A DNA stretch of 43,746 nt. It comes from an uncultured Anaerosolibacter sp. Its GTDB lineage: Bacteria; Bacillota_A; Clostridia; Peptostreptococcales; Thermotaleaceae. Under the pieces are notes generated by a model, which had not been told where the DNA came from, did no database searches, and worked only from the letters and a program-made list of their open reading frames with translations. Below, one piece after another: positions 34,239 to 43,608 of this stretch. The DNA is taken from contig CALECF010000003.1 of the NCBI GenBank assembly GCA_937948705.1, positions 1 to 43,746 on the forward strand, written 5' to 3'. How positions within the stretch are numbered: position 1 is the first letter of the stretch; each line of letters opens with the position of its first letter. A program made the translations under genes and the position numbers.

Positions 34239-34421
34239 TTATATTTCTTCTACATCCACAAGATATCTTACTTGATCAATCATTCCTCTAACCTGAGCAT
34301 TATCTTGCTGCTCAACTACTTGTCTAATCTTTCTAAGTCCTAACGCTTCTACCGTTTTTTTATGTTTAGGTAGAATTCCAATGATACTCTTTACAAGAGT
34401 AATCTTTAATGTATTAGCCAA
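34239..34421 (-). CDS. rpmD: 50S ribosomal protein L30
   Basis: This 60-residue protein shows the short bacterial L30 pattern, ITLVKSIIGILPKHKKTVEALGLRK, ending VRYLVDVEEI. The start appears to be TTG at 34421, since the preceding ATG is out of frame. A GGGGGGA stretch lies 6-12 bases upstream. It is packed between rpsE and rplO, with 12- and 17-base gaps. Confidence 0.96.
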   Translation of the reverse strand: MANTLKITLVKSIIGILPKHKKTVEALGLRKIRQVVEQQDNAQVRGMIDQVRYLVDVEEI

Positions 34422-34433
34422 GGCATTTCCCCC

Positions 34434-34940
34434 CTAACCTAATAGTTCCCCTACAGATTTACCTCTTAATTTAGCAACTTGTTCTACTGTCTTTAGTTGC
34501 TTTAAGCCTTCAATCGTAGCGTTTACCATATTTCTTGAGTTATTTGTACCTAAAGATTTTGCTCGAATATCTTTAATTCCTGCAAGTTCTAGTACTGATC
34601 TTACTGGACCACCTGCGATAACTCCAGTACCCTCACGAGCTGGCATTAATAGCACTTGACCCGCACCAAAGTGTCCTTGAATTGGATGTGGAATTGTTGT
34701 TCCAACTCTTGGTATATATATTAAGTTCTTCTTCGCGTCTTGGATACCTTTTCTAATGGCTTCTGGAACTTCCATGGCCTTACCAGTACCAATACCAACG
34801 TGTCCGTTTTCGTCGCCTACAACAACTAACGCACTGAATCTGAAAGTTCTACCACCTTTAACAACCTTTGTTACACGGCTGATATTAATAACTGCCTCTT
34901 TGACATCCAGTTTGCTAGCATCAATAATCTCACGTCTCAT
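34434..34940 (-). CDS. rpsE: 30S ribosomal protein S5
   Basis: This 168-residue decoding-site protein contains the double-stranded RNA-binding-like fold with [27 protein letters not shown], and the loop [20 protein letters not shown], a known site of spectinomycin-resistance changes in other bacteria. The sequence here looks wild type. It lies 17 bases after rplR, with a GAAGGAGGG site before the ATG. Confidence 0.98.
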   Translation of the reverse strand: MRREIIDASKLDVKEAVINISRVTKVVKGGRTFRFSALVVVGDENGHVGIGTGKAMEVPEAIRKGIQDAKKNLIYIPRVGTTIPHPIQGHFGAGQVLLMPAREGTGVIAGGPVRSVLELAGIKDIRAKSLGTNNSRNMVNATIEGLKQLKTVEQVAKLRGKSVGELLG

Positions 34941-34957
34941 TCATTTCCCTCCTTCTT

Positions 34958-35326
34958 TTAGAATTGTAACCCAGCTTCTCTTGCCGCTTCAGCTAATTCC
35001 TTTATTCTACCGTGATAAATGTATCCACCTCTATCGAAAACAACCTTGTCAATCCCTTTTTCTACTGCTTTCTTAGCAACAGCTTCTCCTACTAACTTTG
35101 CAGCTTCTTTGTTTCCTGCGTTGTTTACTTGTTCCTTGATATCTTTATCTAAAGTAGAAGCAGAAGCTAGAGTAGTACCTGTTGAATCGTCGATGATTTG
35201 TGCGTACATATTATTTAAGCTTCTGTATACGCTTAATCTAGGACGCTGAGGAGTTCCAGATACTTTTTTACGTACTCTGACGTGTCTAACTTTTCTTTTT
35301 ATGTTTTTGCTCTCCTTTTGAATCAC
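34958..35326 (-). CDS. rplR: 50S ribosomal protein L18
   Basis: This 122-residue protein, which with L5 binds 5S rRNA, has [21 protein letters not shown] and the ending [28 protein letters not shown]. The start is GTG at 35326, with AGGAG 9 bases upstream. It follows rplF by 17 bases and precedes rpsE by 17. Confidence 0.97.
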   Translation of the reverse strand: MIQKESKNIKRKVRHVRVRKKVSGTPQRPRLSVYRSLNNMYAQIIDDSTGTTLASASTLDKDIKEQVNNAGNKEAAKLVGEAVAKKAVEKGIDKVVFDRGGYIYHGRIKELAEAAREAGLQF

Positions 35327-35343
35327 TTCATATCACTCCTTTC

Positions 35344-35886
35344 CTACTTCTTACCTGTTTTACCTTCCTTACGTCTTACAACTTCATCAGCATATCTGAC
35401 ACCTTTGCCCTTATATGGCTCTGGCTCTCTCCATTCTCTAATCTTTGCGGAATAGTTACCTACTGCTTGCTTGTTGATACCCTTTACAAGGATTTCGTTT
35501 GGCGTAGGCACTTCAACAGTGATTCCTTCAGGATCTATCATTTCTACTGGATGGGAGAATCCTAAGTTTAATGTAAGCTTATTTCCCTGCTTCGCTGCAC
35601 GGTAACCTACACCTACTACTTGAAGCTTCTTCTCATACCCCTTTGTTACACCTTCAACCATGTTGTTGATTAGGGTACGGCTCAATCCATGTAATGATTT
35701 GTGGATCTTGTTATTTGTCGGTCTTTCAACCGTAAGTTCACTATTCTCTATATTAATCTGAATATCCTTACTGATCTGCTCTTCTAACTGTCCCTTAGGG
35801 CCTTTTACTGTAACCAAGTTCTTGCTGTCAACATTGACTTCAACGCCCTGAGGTATTGTGATTGGTTGTTTACCTATTCTTGACAT
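35344..35886 (-). CDS. rplF: 50S ribosomal protein L6
   Basis: This 180-residue protein near the GTPase-associated centre is made of two related domains. It opens [16 protein letters not shown] and has the conserved second-domain stretch [25 protein letters not shown] at the C-terminus. AGGAGGTGCAGCG precedes the ATG. It sits between rpsH and rplR. Confidence 0.98.
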   Translation of the reverse strand: MSRIGKQPITIPQGVEVNVDSKNLVTVKGPKGQLEEQISKDIQINIENSELTVERPTNNKIHKSLHGLSRTLINNMVEGVTKGYEKKLQVVGVGYRAAKQGNKLTLNLGFSHPVEMIDPEGITVEVPTPNEILVKGINKQAVGNYSAKIREWREPEPYKGKGVRYADEVVRRKEGKTGKK

Positions 35887-35916
35887 CGCTGCACCTCCTA
35901 TACCTAAGATTATCTA

Positions 35917-36315
35917 TTACCAAACGTAGCAGATAACTTCTCCACCTACACCTAATTTTCTAGCTTGTTTATCTGTTACGATTCCATTAGATGTTGAAAG
36001 AATTGCTATCCCTAGTCCGCCTAGTACTTTAGGAATTTCATCCTTACCTGCATAAACTCTTAGTCCTGGCTTAGTAATTTTCTTCAAGCCAGAAATTACC
36101 TTCTCTTTGTTCTTTCCGTACTTAAGTTGCATTCTGATGATACCTTGTTTTCCATCTTCAATTACATCGTAACCTTTGATGAAACCTTCGCCTAGCAAAA
36201 TCTCGGCAATTGCTTTTTTCATATTTGAAGCAGGAACATCAACTGTTTCATGCTTAACTGTATTCGCGTTTCTGATACGAGTTATCATATCTGCAATTGG
36301 ATCTGTCATCGTCAT
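35917..36315 (-). CDS. rpsH: 30S ribosomal protein S8
   Basis: This 132-residue protein binds the central domain of 16S rRNA and, in some bacteria, represses the spc genes. It shows [14 protein letters not shown] at the N-terminus and [22 protein letters not shown] with GGEVICYVW at the end. AAGGAGGTACTTGTACC lies before the ATG at 36315. It follows rpsN by 27 bases. Confidence 0.98.
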   Translation of the reverse strand: MTMTDPIADMITRIRNANTVKHETVDVPASNMKKAIAEILLGEGFIKGYDVIEDGKQGIIRMQLKYGKNKEKVISGLKKITKPGLRVYAGKDEIPKVLGGLGIAILSTSNGIVTDKQARKLGVGGEVICYVW

Positions 36316-36342
36316 GGTACAAGTACCTCCTTCCCTATATTT

Positions 36343-36528
36343 CTACCAACTAGCTTTTCTAACACCTGGTATTTGTCCCTTATAAGCCAGTTCTCTGAAG
36401 CAAATACGGCAAACACCAAATCTTCTTAAATATGCGTGGGGTCTTCCACAAATTCTACATCTATTATATTCTCTCGTTGAGAATTTTTGTTTCTTCTGTT
36501 GCTTTAATACAAGAGCTTTTTTAGCCAC
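36343..36528 (-). CDS. rpsN: 30S ribosomal protein S14, zinc-binding type
   Basis: This 61-residue short S14 has two CxxC pairs ([20 protein letters not shown]) for zinc, the ancestral S14 type Z. No zinc-independent copy is in this window. It starts with GTG after GAGGGAAAAATA. It lies 16 bases after rplE. Confidence 0.97.
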   Translation of the reverse strand: MAKKALVLKQQKKQKFSTREYNRCRICGRPHAYLRRFGVCRICFRELAYKGQIPGVRKASW

Positions 36529-36544
36529 TATTTTTCCCTCCTCA

Positions 36545-37087
36545 CTATTTAGCGAATGGCATTCCTAATAGCCTTAGCAATTCACGAGCTTCCTCGTCAG
36601 TCTTGGCAGTCGTTACAAAGATAATGTCCATTCCACGGGTTTTATCTACTTTATCGTACTCAATTTCAGTGAATATTAACTGCTCTTTTACTCCGAGTGC
36701 ATAGTTACCTCTACCATCAAATGAGTTTGGATTAACTCCTCTGAAGTCTCTTACTCTTGGTAGAGAAACATTGAACAATCTATCTGCAAATTCGAACATT
36801 CTTTCGCCCCTTAGGGTTACCTTTGCACCTACTGGCATACCAGCACGAACCTTAAAGTTTGCAACTGATTTCTTGGCTCTCGTAATGATTGGCTTTTGAC
36901 CAGAGATGATTCCCAATTCTTCAACTGCTACTTCAAGCATTTTTGCGTTTTCTTTTGCATCGCCTAATCCCATGTTAAGAACTATTTTCTCAAGTCTTGG
37001 GATCTCCATGACACTTTTATATTGAAACTTTTCCATTAAAGCCTTGGAAATATCGTTGTTATATGTTTCTTTTAATCTAGCTGTCAC
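36545..37087 (-). CDS. rplE: 50S ribosomal protein L5
   Basis: This 180-residue 5S rRNA-binding protein of the central protuberance shows [39 protein letters not shown] and the end [19 protein letters not shown]. The start is GTG at 37087 after GGGAGGTTTACACG. It follows rplX by 28 bases. Confidence 0.98.
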   Translation of the reverse strand: MTARLKETYNNDISKALMEKFQYKSVMEIPRLEKIVLNMGLGDAKENAKMLEVAVEELGIISGQKPIITRAKKSVANFKVRAGMPVGAKVTLRGERMFEFADRLFNVSLPRVRDFRGVNPNSFDGRGNYALGVKEQLIFTEIEYDKVDKTRGMDIIFVTTAKTDEEARELLRLLGMPFAK

Positions 37088-37115
37088 CGTGTAAACCTCC
37101 CTTCAGCTTTCGGTA

Positions 37116-37427
37116 TTATTCTATTGTTTCTCCGGACTTTTTAGATACTCTTACCTTCTTACCATTCTCAAGCACCTTATATCCGACTCTTGTAGGCGCC
37201 TTCGCCTTCGCATCCCATAACATTACATTTGAAACGTGGATTGTTCCCTCTTGATGAACAATTCCGCCTTGCTGAACTTTTGCGCTTGGCTTTTGGTGCT
37301 TCGTTACCATATTCACGCCTTCAACGATTACGCGCTCTGCCTTAGGCATTGCCATTAAAATCTTGCCTTTTTTACCTTTATCTTTACCAGCTATTACAAC
37401 AACTGTATCGCCTCTTTTAACGTGCAT
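37116..37427 (-). CDS. rplX: 50S ribosomal protein L24
   Basis: This 103-residue protein initiates large-subunit assembly. A KOW motif at the N-terminus ([19 protein letters not shown]) and [14 protein letters not shown] are typical. It lies 18 bases after rplN, with an AGGAGG site just before the ATG. Confidence 0.98.
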   Translation of the reverse strand: MHVKRGDTVVVIAGKDKGKKGKILMAMPKAERVIVEGVNMVTKHQKPSAKVQQGGIVHQEGTIHVSNVMLWDAKAKAPTRVGYKVLENGKKVRVSKKSGETIE

Positions 37428-37445
37428 CTCTTACACCTCCTCGAA

Positions 37446-37814
37446 CTATAATACTTCTGGAGCTAGGGATACGATTTTCATAAAATCTCTGTCTCTCAGT
37501 TCCCTTGCTACTGGTCCGAAAATACGAGTTCCCACTGGGTTCTTATCTTCTTTTATAATTACCGCTGCATTTTCATCAAACTTGATATAACTTCCGTCAA
37601 TTCGTCTCGCACCTGTCTTTGTTCTTACAACAACTGCTTTCACTACTTGACCCCTTTTAACAACACCGCCTGGTGTTGCTTCTTTAACTGAACAAACAAT
37701 AATATCACCAATGTTTGCATATCGTCTCTTAGATCCGCCTAATACACGAATACATAACACTTCTTTTGCTCCTGAATTGTCCGCAACTCTTAAGCGTGAT
37801 TCTTGTTGGATCAT
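37446..37814 (-). CDS. rplN: 50S ribosomal protein L14
   Basis: This 122-residue protein at the subunit interface starts [20 protein letters not shown] and carries [20 protein letters not shown] at the end, both near-invariant across bacteria. A GAAGGGAGGTATTACT stretch lies before the ATG. It is 26 bases after rpsQ. Confidence 0.98.
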   Translation of the reverse strand: MIQQESRLRVADNSGAKEVLCIRVLGGSKRRYANIGDIIVCSVKEATPGGVVKRGQVVKAVVVRTKTGARRIDGSYIKFDENAAVIIKEDKNPVGTRIFGPVARELRDRDFMKIVSLAPEVL

Positions 37815-37840
37815 AGTAATACCTCCCTTCAGCTATACGA

Positions 37841-38095
37841 TTACTTCGCTTTTTCCGTGATTGAAACTAGTCTCCATCTTTTTTCTGCGCTTAATGGTCT
37901 AGTTTCCATGATTCTTACCTTATCGCCAATTCGGCATTCATTATTTTCATCATGTGCTTTAAATTTCTTCGTTCTTTTTACCGCTTTTCCATATAGCGGG
38001 TGACGTACGAAATCCTCTACCGCAACAACGATCGTTTTGTCCATTTTGTCGCTTACTACACGACCTAATCTCGTTTTTCTTCTTGCTCTTTCCAC
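37841..38095 (-). CDS. rpsQ: 30S ribosomal protein S17
   Basis: This 84-residue OB-fold protein, an early 16S rRNA binder, has [17 protein letters not shown], a [20 protein letters not shown] stretch and a final [11 protein letters not shown]. The start is GTG at 38095, with GGAGGG about 8 bases upstream. It lies 28 bases after rpmC. Confidence 0.97.
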   Translation of the reverse strand: MERARRKTRLGRVVSDKMDKTIVVAVEDFVRHPLYGKAVKRTKKFKAHDENNECRIGDKVRIMETRPLSAEKRWRLVSITEKAK

Positions 38096-38123
38096 GAGTG
38101 AAGCCCTCCTTCCGTATCCTTAT

Positions 38124-38327
38124 CTATGCATTAACCTGTTTAATTTCGTTCTCTCTAAGGATGGTTTGAATACGTGCTATATCTCTTCTAACATTTTTTA
38201 CTTGCATTGGATTTTCAAGCTGTCCTGTAGCTAACTGGAATCTCAAGTTGAAAAGCTCGCCTTTAAGTTCCGTCAATTTATGGTTTAATTCTTGGCCCGT
38301 CATATCACGAAGCTTATTAGCTTTCAT
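38124..38327 (-). CDS. rpmC: 50S ribosomal protein L29
   Basis: This 67-residue helical hairpin near the exit tunnel opens [18 protein letters not shown], with an [20 protein letters not shown] core. I start at 38327. The upstream in-frame extension to 38402 is not part of the family. The ATG overlaps the end of rplP by 11 bases, indicating coupled translation, and its GGTGGTG ribosome site lies inside rplP. Confidence 0.97.
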   Translation of the reverse strand: MKANKLRDMTGQELNHKLTELKGELFNLRFQLATGQLENPMQVKNVRRDIARIQTILRENEIKQVNA

Positions 38328-38760
38328 TAGCTTCACCACCCTTTTCTCCCATCTCTTCTCGTGTAATAAACTTACACTTGATAGGTAACTTATGCATTGC
38401 AAGTCTCATTGCTTCCCTTGCTTTTTCTTCTGGAACACCAGCCAATTCGAACATTACTCTTCCTGGCTTTACTACTGCTACCCAGTACTCTGGTGAACCT
38501 TTACCGGCACCCATACGAGTTTCAGCTGGTTTTTGTGTAACTGGTTTGTGTGGGAAAATTTTAATCCAAACTTTTCCACCTCTTTTAATATATCTAGTCA
38601 TTGCAATTCTGGCAGCTTCTATTTGGTTTGAAGTAATCCATGCTGGCTCTAAAGCCATCAATCCATATTCTCCATACGTGATTGCATTACCTCTTTGTGC
38701 CGTACCCTTCATTCTGCCTCGATGCACTCTACGACGTTTTACTCTTTTAGGCATTAACAT
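38317..38760 (-). CDS. rplP: 50S ribosomal protein L16
   Basis: This 147-residue protein near the peptidyl transferase and A-site region begins [19 protein letters not shown] and has [21 protein letters not shown]. The ATG at 38760 is preferred over the third codon, because GGAGG sits 9 bases before it. It overlaps rpmC by 11 bases and follows rpsC by 27. Confidence 0.98.
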   Translation of the reverse strand: MLMPKRVKRRRVHRGRMKGTAQRGNAITYGEYGLMALEPAWITSNQIEAARIAMTRYIKRGGKVWIKIFPHKPVTQKPAETRMGAGKGSPEYWVAVVKPGRVMFELAGVPEEKAREAMRLAMHKLPIKCKFITREEMGEKGGEANES

Positions 38761-38787
38761 CGTCTGTTTCCTCCTTCCCTCAGTCGA

Positions 38788-39633
38788 TTACTGTTGTTCT
38801 CCGCCACCTTGACTTTGATTATCTCTACGTGGTTTAAACTCTCTATTGTCTCTGCTGAAATTTCTATTGTCTCTATTGTCTCTGTTATCTCTAAAGTTTT
38901 TATTGTCTCTGCCTCTATTTGGCTTGTTCGGTTTGTCGCCGCCTACTGGCTTTTCTTGGGCTCTCATTTTTCTTCTTGCTTCCTTCACAGCTTCGCTTGC
39001 TTCCGGTAGCACTTCGCCTTTGTAGATCCAAGTCTTAATACCGATCTTACCATATGTTGTATTTGCTTCAGCAAAACCGTAGTCGATATCAGCTCTTAGT
39101 GTATGCAATGGCACGTTACCTTCGCTGTACTTTTCAGTTCTTGCCATCTCAGCGCCGCCTAATCTTCCTGAACATGCAACCTTGATACCTAAAGCACCAA
39201 ATCTCATTGTTCTTTGCATTGCTTGCTTCATTGCTCTTCTGAAGGAAACTCTTTTCTCTAATTGGAGTGCAACATTTTCCGCAACCAATTGTGCTTCCAT
39301 TTCAGCATTTTTAATTTCATTGATGTTTATAAGCACACCTTTACCAGTCATTTTCTCTAAAGCAACTTTGATAGTTTCTACACCTTGGCCGCCTTTTCCG
39401 ATTACCATACCTGGCTTAGCTGTGAATATATTTACTTTCACTTTGTTGTTTGCTGCTCTCTCGATTATGATTCTAGCAATCCCAGAAGTGAATAATTTAT
39501 TCTTAAGAAATTTACGAATCCTATAATCTTCTACTAAAAGGTCAGCGTATTCGCCTTTCTTTGCATACCACTTTGAATCCCAGTCTTTTATAATTCCGAC
39601 CCTTAATCCGTGTGGATTAACTTTTTGACCCAT
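38788..39633 (-). CDS. rpsC: 30S ribosomal protein S3 with a long Asn/Asp/Arg-rich tail
   Basis: This 281-residue protein forms the mRNA entry site. The usual body runs to about residue 220 and includes a KH domain ([18 protein letters not shown]) and the S3 C-terminal [16 protein letters not shown] block, here [16 protein letters not shown]. The last 55 or so residues are a low-complexity tail with repeated R-D-N units, ending in a Gln/Gly stretch. The tail probably stays disordered. The gene lies 16 bases before rplV's end and upstream of rplP. Confidence 0.97.
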   Translation of the reverse strand: MGQKVNPHGLRVGIIKDWDSKWYAKKGEYADLLVEDYRIRKFLKNKLFTSGIARIIIERAANNKVKVNIFTAKPGMVIGKGGQGVETIKVALEKMTGKGVLININEIKNAEMEAQLVAENVALQLEKRVSFRRAMKQAMQRTMRFGALGIKVACSGRLGGAEMARTEKYSEGNVPLHTLRADIDYGFAEANTTYGKIGIKTWIYKGEVLPEASEAVKEARRKMRAQEKPVGGDKPNKPNRGRDNKNFRDNRDNRDNRNFSRDNREFKPRRDNQSQGGGEQQ

Positions 39634-39649
39634 TAATTATCCCTCCTTC

Positions 39650-39985
39650 TTAAGCTCTTTCTTTTAGTACAACCCCTACATGACTTGATCTCTTTAATAT
39701 CTTTACGCCACGACCCATGGATGCGGCTCTCCATCTTTTCAACGTAGGTCCTTGGTTAGCATATACATCCGCAACGTATAGTTTATCAACATTCATTTCA
39801 TGGTTGTTCTCAGCATTTGCTACCGCTGATTTAATCACTTTATGAAGTACAGGCGCACCTGCTCTTGGTGTAAATTGTAAAATCGTTAATGCTTCATTGG
39901 CATCTTTTCCTCTGATGATGTCACAGATTGCTCTGATCTTTCTTGGAGAAATACGCACATATTTAGCAATTGCTTTAGCTTCCAC
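39650..39985 (-). CDS. rplV: 50S ribosomal protein L22
   Basis: This 111-residue protein lines the exit tunnel, and changes in its long loop affect macrolide sensitivity in other bacteria. It shows YVRISPRKIRAICDIIRGK and YANQGPTLKRWRAASMGRG. I start at GTG 39985, which has AGGAGG 8 bases upstream and gives the normal length. An in-frame ATG at 40009 would put that ribosome site inside the gene. Confidence 0.96.
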   Translation of the reverse strand: MEAKAIAKYVRISPRKIRAICDIIRGKDANEALTILQFTPRAGAPVLHKVIKSAVANAENNHEMNVDKLYVADVYANQGPTLKRWRAASMGRGVKILKRSSHVGVVLKERA

Positions 39986-40011
39986 TTCAGTAACCTCCTT
40001 CCGCATCAATC

Positions 40012-40296
40012 TTATTTCTTAACTCTAGAAGACTTCTCTGTATCCGCGTGTCCTCTGTAAGTTCTTGTAGGTGCAAATTCTCCTAATTTGTGACCAACCA
40101 TATCTTCCGTCACATATACAGGAACATGCTTCTTTCCGTCATGGACAGCAATTGTATGCCCAATCATTTCTGGAAATATTGTAGATGAACGTGACCAAGT
40201 CTTTAATACTTTCTTCTCTTCCTTCTCGTTCATCTCTTCGATCCTTTGGATTAACTTAGGTTCAACGTAAGGTCCTTTTTTCAATGATCTGCTCAT
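40012..40296 (-). CDS. rpsS: 30S ribosomal protein S19
   Basis: This 94-residue head protein has [14 protein letters not shown] at its start and [30 protein letters not shown] near the end. The ATG at 40296 follows GGGAGGAAACAGAAGC. An in-frame TTG at 40317 lies on the far side of that site and is rejected. It precedes rplV by 26 bases. Confidence 0.98.
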   Translation of the reverse strand: MSRSLKKGPYVEPKLIQRIEEMNEKEEKKVLKTWSRSSTIFPEMIGHTIAVHDGKKHVPVYVTEDMVGHKLGEFAPTRTYRGHADTEKSSRVKK

Positions 40297-40388
40297 GCTT
40301 CTGTTTCCTCCCTTCAATCACTATCATTTTGGGCGCTGAGGACGTTGAGGTCAAGTCTATCATCCTATCCATGACCTCTTTCCCTCGA

Positions 40389-41222
40389 TTACTTCTGATT
40401 TCTTTTCTTAACAATGTACTTATCAGAAGCCTTATTTTTCTGTCTCGTCTTGTAGCCAAGTGCTGGTTTACCCCAAGGAGTAACTGGCGCTGGTCTACCA
40501 ATCGGAGATCTACCTTCTCCACCACCATGTGGGTGATCATTCGGGTTCATTACAGAACCTCTTACTGTAGGTCTGATACCCATATGTCTTTTACGACCGG
40601 CTTTACCGATTGTGATGTTTTCATGGTCTAAATTTCCTACTTGACCAATTGTCGCTCTACATAAAATGCTTACAAGTCTTACTTCGCCTGAAGCCAATCT
40701 AACTTGTGCATATTTTTCTTCTTTGGCCATAAGCTGCGCAGAAGCACCAGCAGCTCTCGCTAACTGTCCGCCTTTACCTGGCTTAAGCTCGATGTTGTGA
40801 ATAATTGTACCAACTGGAATGTTCTTTAATTGCAGAGCATTTCCAACCTTGATATCAGATCCTTCACCTGATACGATCACATCACCAACATTTAACTTGT
40901 TAGGCGCAAGGATATATCTCTTTTCGCCATCAGAATAAACCAATAGAGCGATGTTTGCAGTTCTGTTTGGATCGTATTCGATAGCAGATACCTTTGCTGT
41001 GATACCATCCTTGTCTCTTTTGAAATCTATGATTCTATATTTTCTTTTTTGACCGCCGCCTCTATGACGAACAGTAATTTTACCTTGAGCATTTCTACCA
41101 GCATGTTTCTTCAATGTCACAAGTAGTGACTTTTCCGGCTCTTTTTTCGTAATTTCCTCGAATGTTGAAACCGTCATTTGTCTTAATGCTGGAGAAGTAG
41201 GTCTGAACTTCTTGATACCCAT
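40389..41222 (-). CDS. rplB: 50S ribosomal protein L2
   Basis: This 277-residue protein is among the most conserved, near the peptidyl transferase centre. Blocks seen include [22 protein letters not shown], the [21 protein letters not shown] stretch and the [14 protein letters not shown] signature with its histidine. The length is normal. It lies 36 bases after rplW, with a GAAGGAGGG site before the ATG. Confidence 0.99.
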   Translation of the reverse strand: MGIKKFRPTSPALRQMTVSTFEEITKKEPEKSLLVTLKKHAGRNAQGKITVRHRGGGQKRKYRIIDFKRDKDGITAKVSAIEYDPNRTANIALLVYSDGEKRYILAPNKLNVGDVIVSGEGSDIKVGNALQLKNIPVGTIIHNIELKPGKGGQLARAAGASAQLMAKEEKYAQVRLASGEVRLVSILCRATIGQVGNLDHENITIGKAGRKRHMGIRPTVRGSVMNPNDHPHGGGEGRSPIGRPAPVTPWGKPALGYKTRQKNKASDKYIVKKRNQK

Positions 41223-41258
41223 CGTAATTTCCCTCCTTCTTCAATTGCGCTCCGCAGC

Positions 41259-41552
41259 TTACTGCATTCCTTCAAAGAATTCAATTTCTTTGCTTTCTTG
41301 GGTAAGCGTAACGATCGCTTTCTTCCAATCCGGTCTTTTACCAACGTGCGCACCCATTCTCTTATATTTCCCAAGTACGATCATGGTATTTACTTTTTCT
41401 ACTTTCACACCGAAGATTTTCTCGATGGCTTTTTTGATCTCAACTTTGTTTGCCTTCTTGCTAACCTCGAATGTGTATCTTTTTTCACTCATATCATCCA
41501 TACTTCTTTCAGAGATGATAGGTTTTCTGATGATGTCATATGCTGTCATCAT
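41259..41552 (-). CDS. rplW: 50S ribosomal protein L23
   Basis: This 97-residue exit-tunnel protein is the docking site for trigger factor and SRP. It has [13 protein letters not shown] and [17 protein letters not shown]. The first of two tandem ATGs shares one base with the rplD stop codon (TAATG), indicating coupled translation. A GGAGG site lies within the last rplD codons. Confidence 0.97.
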   Translation of the reverse strand: MMTAYDIIRKPIISERSMDDMSEKRYTFEVSKKANKVEIKKAIEKIFGVKVEKVNTMIVLGKYKRMGAHVGKRPDWKKAIVTLTQESKEIEFFEGMQ

Positions 41553-42175
41553 TATGCGTACACCTCCTCTACTCTGTGTACCGCATCTTTCGTAATGACA
41601 AATTTCTCATGATTTAAGATGTCGTACACATTTAACGTTGTCACTAGGGTTGTTGTTACGCCAGGAAGATTATTTGCTGACTTCACGACATTATCGTTCT
41701 TTTCGTCCATTACGATCAACACTTTTTTCTCAACGCTTAGGTTCTTTAAGATATTTGCCATATCTTTTGTTTTTGGTGTGTTCATATTTAACTCATCTAT
41801 AATGATGATGTTTTCGCTCTGTACTTTTGAACTTAATGCAGACTTCATAGCAAGTCTTCTTACTTTCTTAGGCAGTTCGTATCTGTATTCTCTTGGCTTT
41901 GGAGCAAACACTACACCTCCACCAATCCATTGTGGTGAACGAATACTTCCTTGACGAGCTCTACCTGTACCTTTTTGTTTCCATGGCTTTCTACCGCCAC
42001 CTCTTACCTCAGCTCTTGTTTTCGCTGATTGTGTGCCTTGTCTTTGGTTTGCTAAATAATTCTTTACAACATCGTGTAATACATTCTGGTTTATAACAGC
42101 GCCGAACACGTTTTCACTTAGTTCCATCTCGCCAACTTGTTGACCTGAAATATTCAATAAAGCTACCTTTGGCAT
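41552..42175 (-). CDS. rplD: 50S ribosomal protein L4
   Basis: This 207-residue protein has a globular body and a long tunnel-reaching loop ([20 protein letters not shown]). In Escherichia coli it also represses the S10 operon through the rpsJ leader, but I cannot show that here. It follows rplC by 26 bases and overlaps rplW by one base. GGGAGGAAGTAAA precedes the ATG. Confidence 0.98.
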   Translation of the reverse strand: MPKVALLNISGQQVGEMELSENVFGAVINQNVLHDVVKNYLANQRQGTQSAKTRAEVRGGGRKPWKQKGTGRARQGSIRSPQWIGGGVVFAPKPREYRYELPKKVRRLAMKSALSSKVQSENIIIIDELNMNTPKTKDMANILKNLSVEKKVLIVMDEKNDNVVKSANNLPGVTTTLVTTLNVYDILNHEKFVITKDAVHRVEEVYA

Positions 42176-42201
42176 TTTACTTCCTCCCTTCCATAGCCAG
42201 A

Positions 42202-42834
42202 TTATGCGTCTGCCTTAACAGTTTCTTTTATAGTAATCAATCTGCCCTTAGGACCTGGTACTGCCCCTTTGATTAAAAGTAAATTTCTGTTTACATCTAC
42301 TCTTGCAATCTCAAGGTTCTGAACTGTAACCTGCTCGTTACCCATTCTTCCAGACATCGTCATTCCCTTGAAAACTCTTCCTGGGCTTGTACCTGCTCCT
42401 AATGATCCGCTTAATCTATGGCTTTTTGAACCATGAGTCATAGGACCTCTAGATGCATTATGTCTTTTTATTGTACCTTGTGTTCCTTTACCTTTTGAAA
42501 CACCAGTTACATCTACCATGCTTCCTGTTTCAAAGATATCAGCTTTAATTTCTTGTCCTACTTTGTAAGCTTCAGGATTCTCTACTCTGAATTCCTTTAG
42601 TTCTTTCTTGTAGCTTACACCAGCCTTGTCAAAGTGACCTCTTTCAGGCTTTGTAGTTCTGTTTTCCTTTTGATCTGCAAATCCAACCTGAATCGCATTG
42701 TAGCCGTCTTTTTCTATTGTCTTAACTTGAACGACATAGATCGGGCCTGCTTCAATTACTGTAACAGGAATTACTGTTCCTGCTTCTGTAAAGATTTGTG
42801 TCATTCCAATCTTTTTTCCTAAAATACCTTTCAT
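42202..42834 (-). CDS. rplC: 50S ribosomal protein L3
   Basis: This 210-residue protein near the peptidyl transferase centre has [16 protein letters not shown] at the N-terminus and [20 protein letters not shown] with [19 protein letters not shown] in the second half. It begins after a 111-base gap from rpsJ, with a GGAGGTGTAAGCA stretch before the ATG. Confidence 0.98.
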   Translation of the reverse strand: MKGILGKKIGMTQIFTEAGTVIPVTVIEAGPIYVVQVKTIEKDGYNAIQVGFADQKENRTTKPERGHFDKAGVSYKKELKEFRVENPEAYKVGQEIKADIFETGSMVDVTGVSKGKGTQGTIKRHNASRGPMTHGSKSHRLSGSLGAGTSPGRVFKGMTMSGRMGNEQVTVQNLEIARVDVNRNLLLIKGAVPGPKGRLITIKETVKADA

Positions 42835-42945
42835 TGCTTACACCTCCAAATGTTCTTACAGCGGATTACACTTTAATCATGCAATCATACTAAGAGAGGT
42901 ATCGAAACTCCCTATATATGAACCTTTATCTTAGTATTTTTAATT

Positions 42946-43266
42946 TTAAAGCTTGATTTCAATATCAACGCCAGCTGGTAAATCTAATCTCATCAGTGCA
43001 TCAACTGTTTTTGGCGTTGGATTTAAGATATCAATCAATCTCTTGTGAGTTCTCATCTCGAACTGCTCTCTTGAGTCTTTGTACTTGTGTACAGCTCTTA
43101 AGATTGTAACGATTTGCTTTTCTGTTGGCAGCGGAACTGGACCTGAAACTTCAGCACCTGTTCTTTTTGCTGTCTCTACGATTTTCTCTGAAGATTGATC
43201 TAAGATCTTGTGGTCAAAAGCCTTTAACCTGATTCTGATTTTTTGTTGCCCTTTGCTGTTTGCCAT
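42946..43266 (-). CDS. rpsJ: 30S ribosomal protein S10
   Basis: This 106-residue head protein also works in transcription antitermination with NusB in other bacteria. It has [27 protein letters not shown] and the family ending [16 protein letters not shown] start at the ATG at 43266, after AAGGAGGG with 7 bases spacing, and reject the upstream in-frame extension. It opens the ribosomal cluster and is transcribed from a strong promoter at 43484-43512 with a leader of about 210 bases. Confidence 0.98.
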   Translation of the reverse strand: MANSKGQQKIRIRLKAFDHKILDQSSEKIVETAKRTGAEVSGPVPLPTEKQIVTILRAVHKYKDSREQFEMRTHKRLIDILNPTPKTVDALMRLDLPAGVDIEIKL

Positions 43267-43477
43267 TTTGTTTCCCTCCTTTTCATCGCACGCAATCACT
43301 TTTTACGTACGACTAGAACTCTGTACACACTTCCGGGTGTTCCCACATATTTTTTAAAAGCTTGAGAAGTATACAGATATTCTGTCGCCCGATTCTTGAA
43401 CGGACATTCTCAGTAGAAATTTCCCCAATTTCAACTTGGCAACCTTCTACTTCATCGCAGTCCCTACAAATGCACAC
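43267..43477 (-). promoter_or_regulatory. rpsJ (S10 operon) leader RNA
   Basis: The transcript runs about 210 bases from the likely start near 43477 to the rpsJ ribosome site. Small local hairpins such as CAGA-TAT-TCTG and a GGG/CCC stem near 43336 are visible, but no terminator. Its length and position fit a regulatory leader. The mechanism is not readable. Confidence 0.45.
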
Positions 43478-43483
43478 TAGTAT

Positions 43484-43512
43484 AGTATAAGAGATAAACT
43501 CTTACACATCAA
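43484..43512 (-). promoter_or_regulatory. Sigma-A promoter of the S10 ribosomal supercluster
   Basis: The minus strand has TTGATG (43507-43512), a 17-base spacer and TATACT (43484-43489), close to consensus, about 220 bases upstream of rpsJ. Confidence 0.85.
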
Positions 43513-43569
43513 GTATTGACTTTACTTTTTTTTTGTGTTAATGAAATGCCCATTTGAAAAAATATTTTT

Positions 43570-43597
43570 TAGTAGCCGAGCTATAAAGCCCGGCTAC
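43570..43597 (-). terminator. Hairpin after tuf
   Basis: AGTAGCCGGGCT and AGCTCGGCTACT form a stem with one wobble pair around a four-base loop. On the tuf RNA it is followed by an A tract and then a T tract, which is less standard than an immediate T run. On the plus strand a T run precedes it. Confidence 0.75.
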
Positions 43598-43608
43598 TGA
43601 TTGTTAAA

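Noticed and set aside
38850..38925. The repeated gtctctatt-like units considered as a CRISPR-like or tandem regulatory array
   Set aside because: They are in frame within rpsC and encode the R-D-N tail, with no spacers.
40262..40540. A 92-residue minus-strand frame between rplB and rpsS
   Set aside because: It overlaps the end of rplB and the start of rpsS out of frame, with no independent signal.
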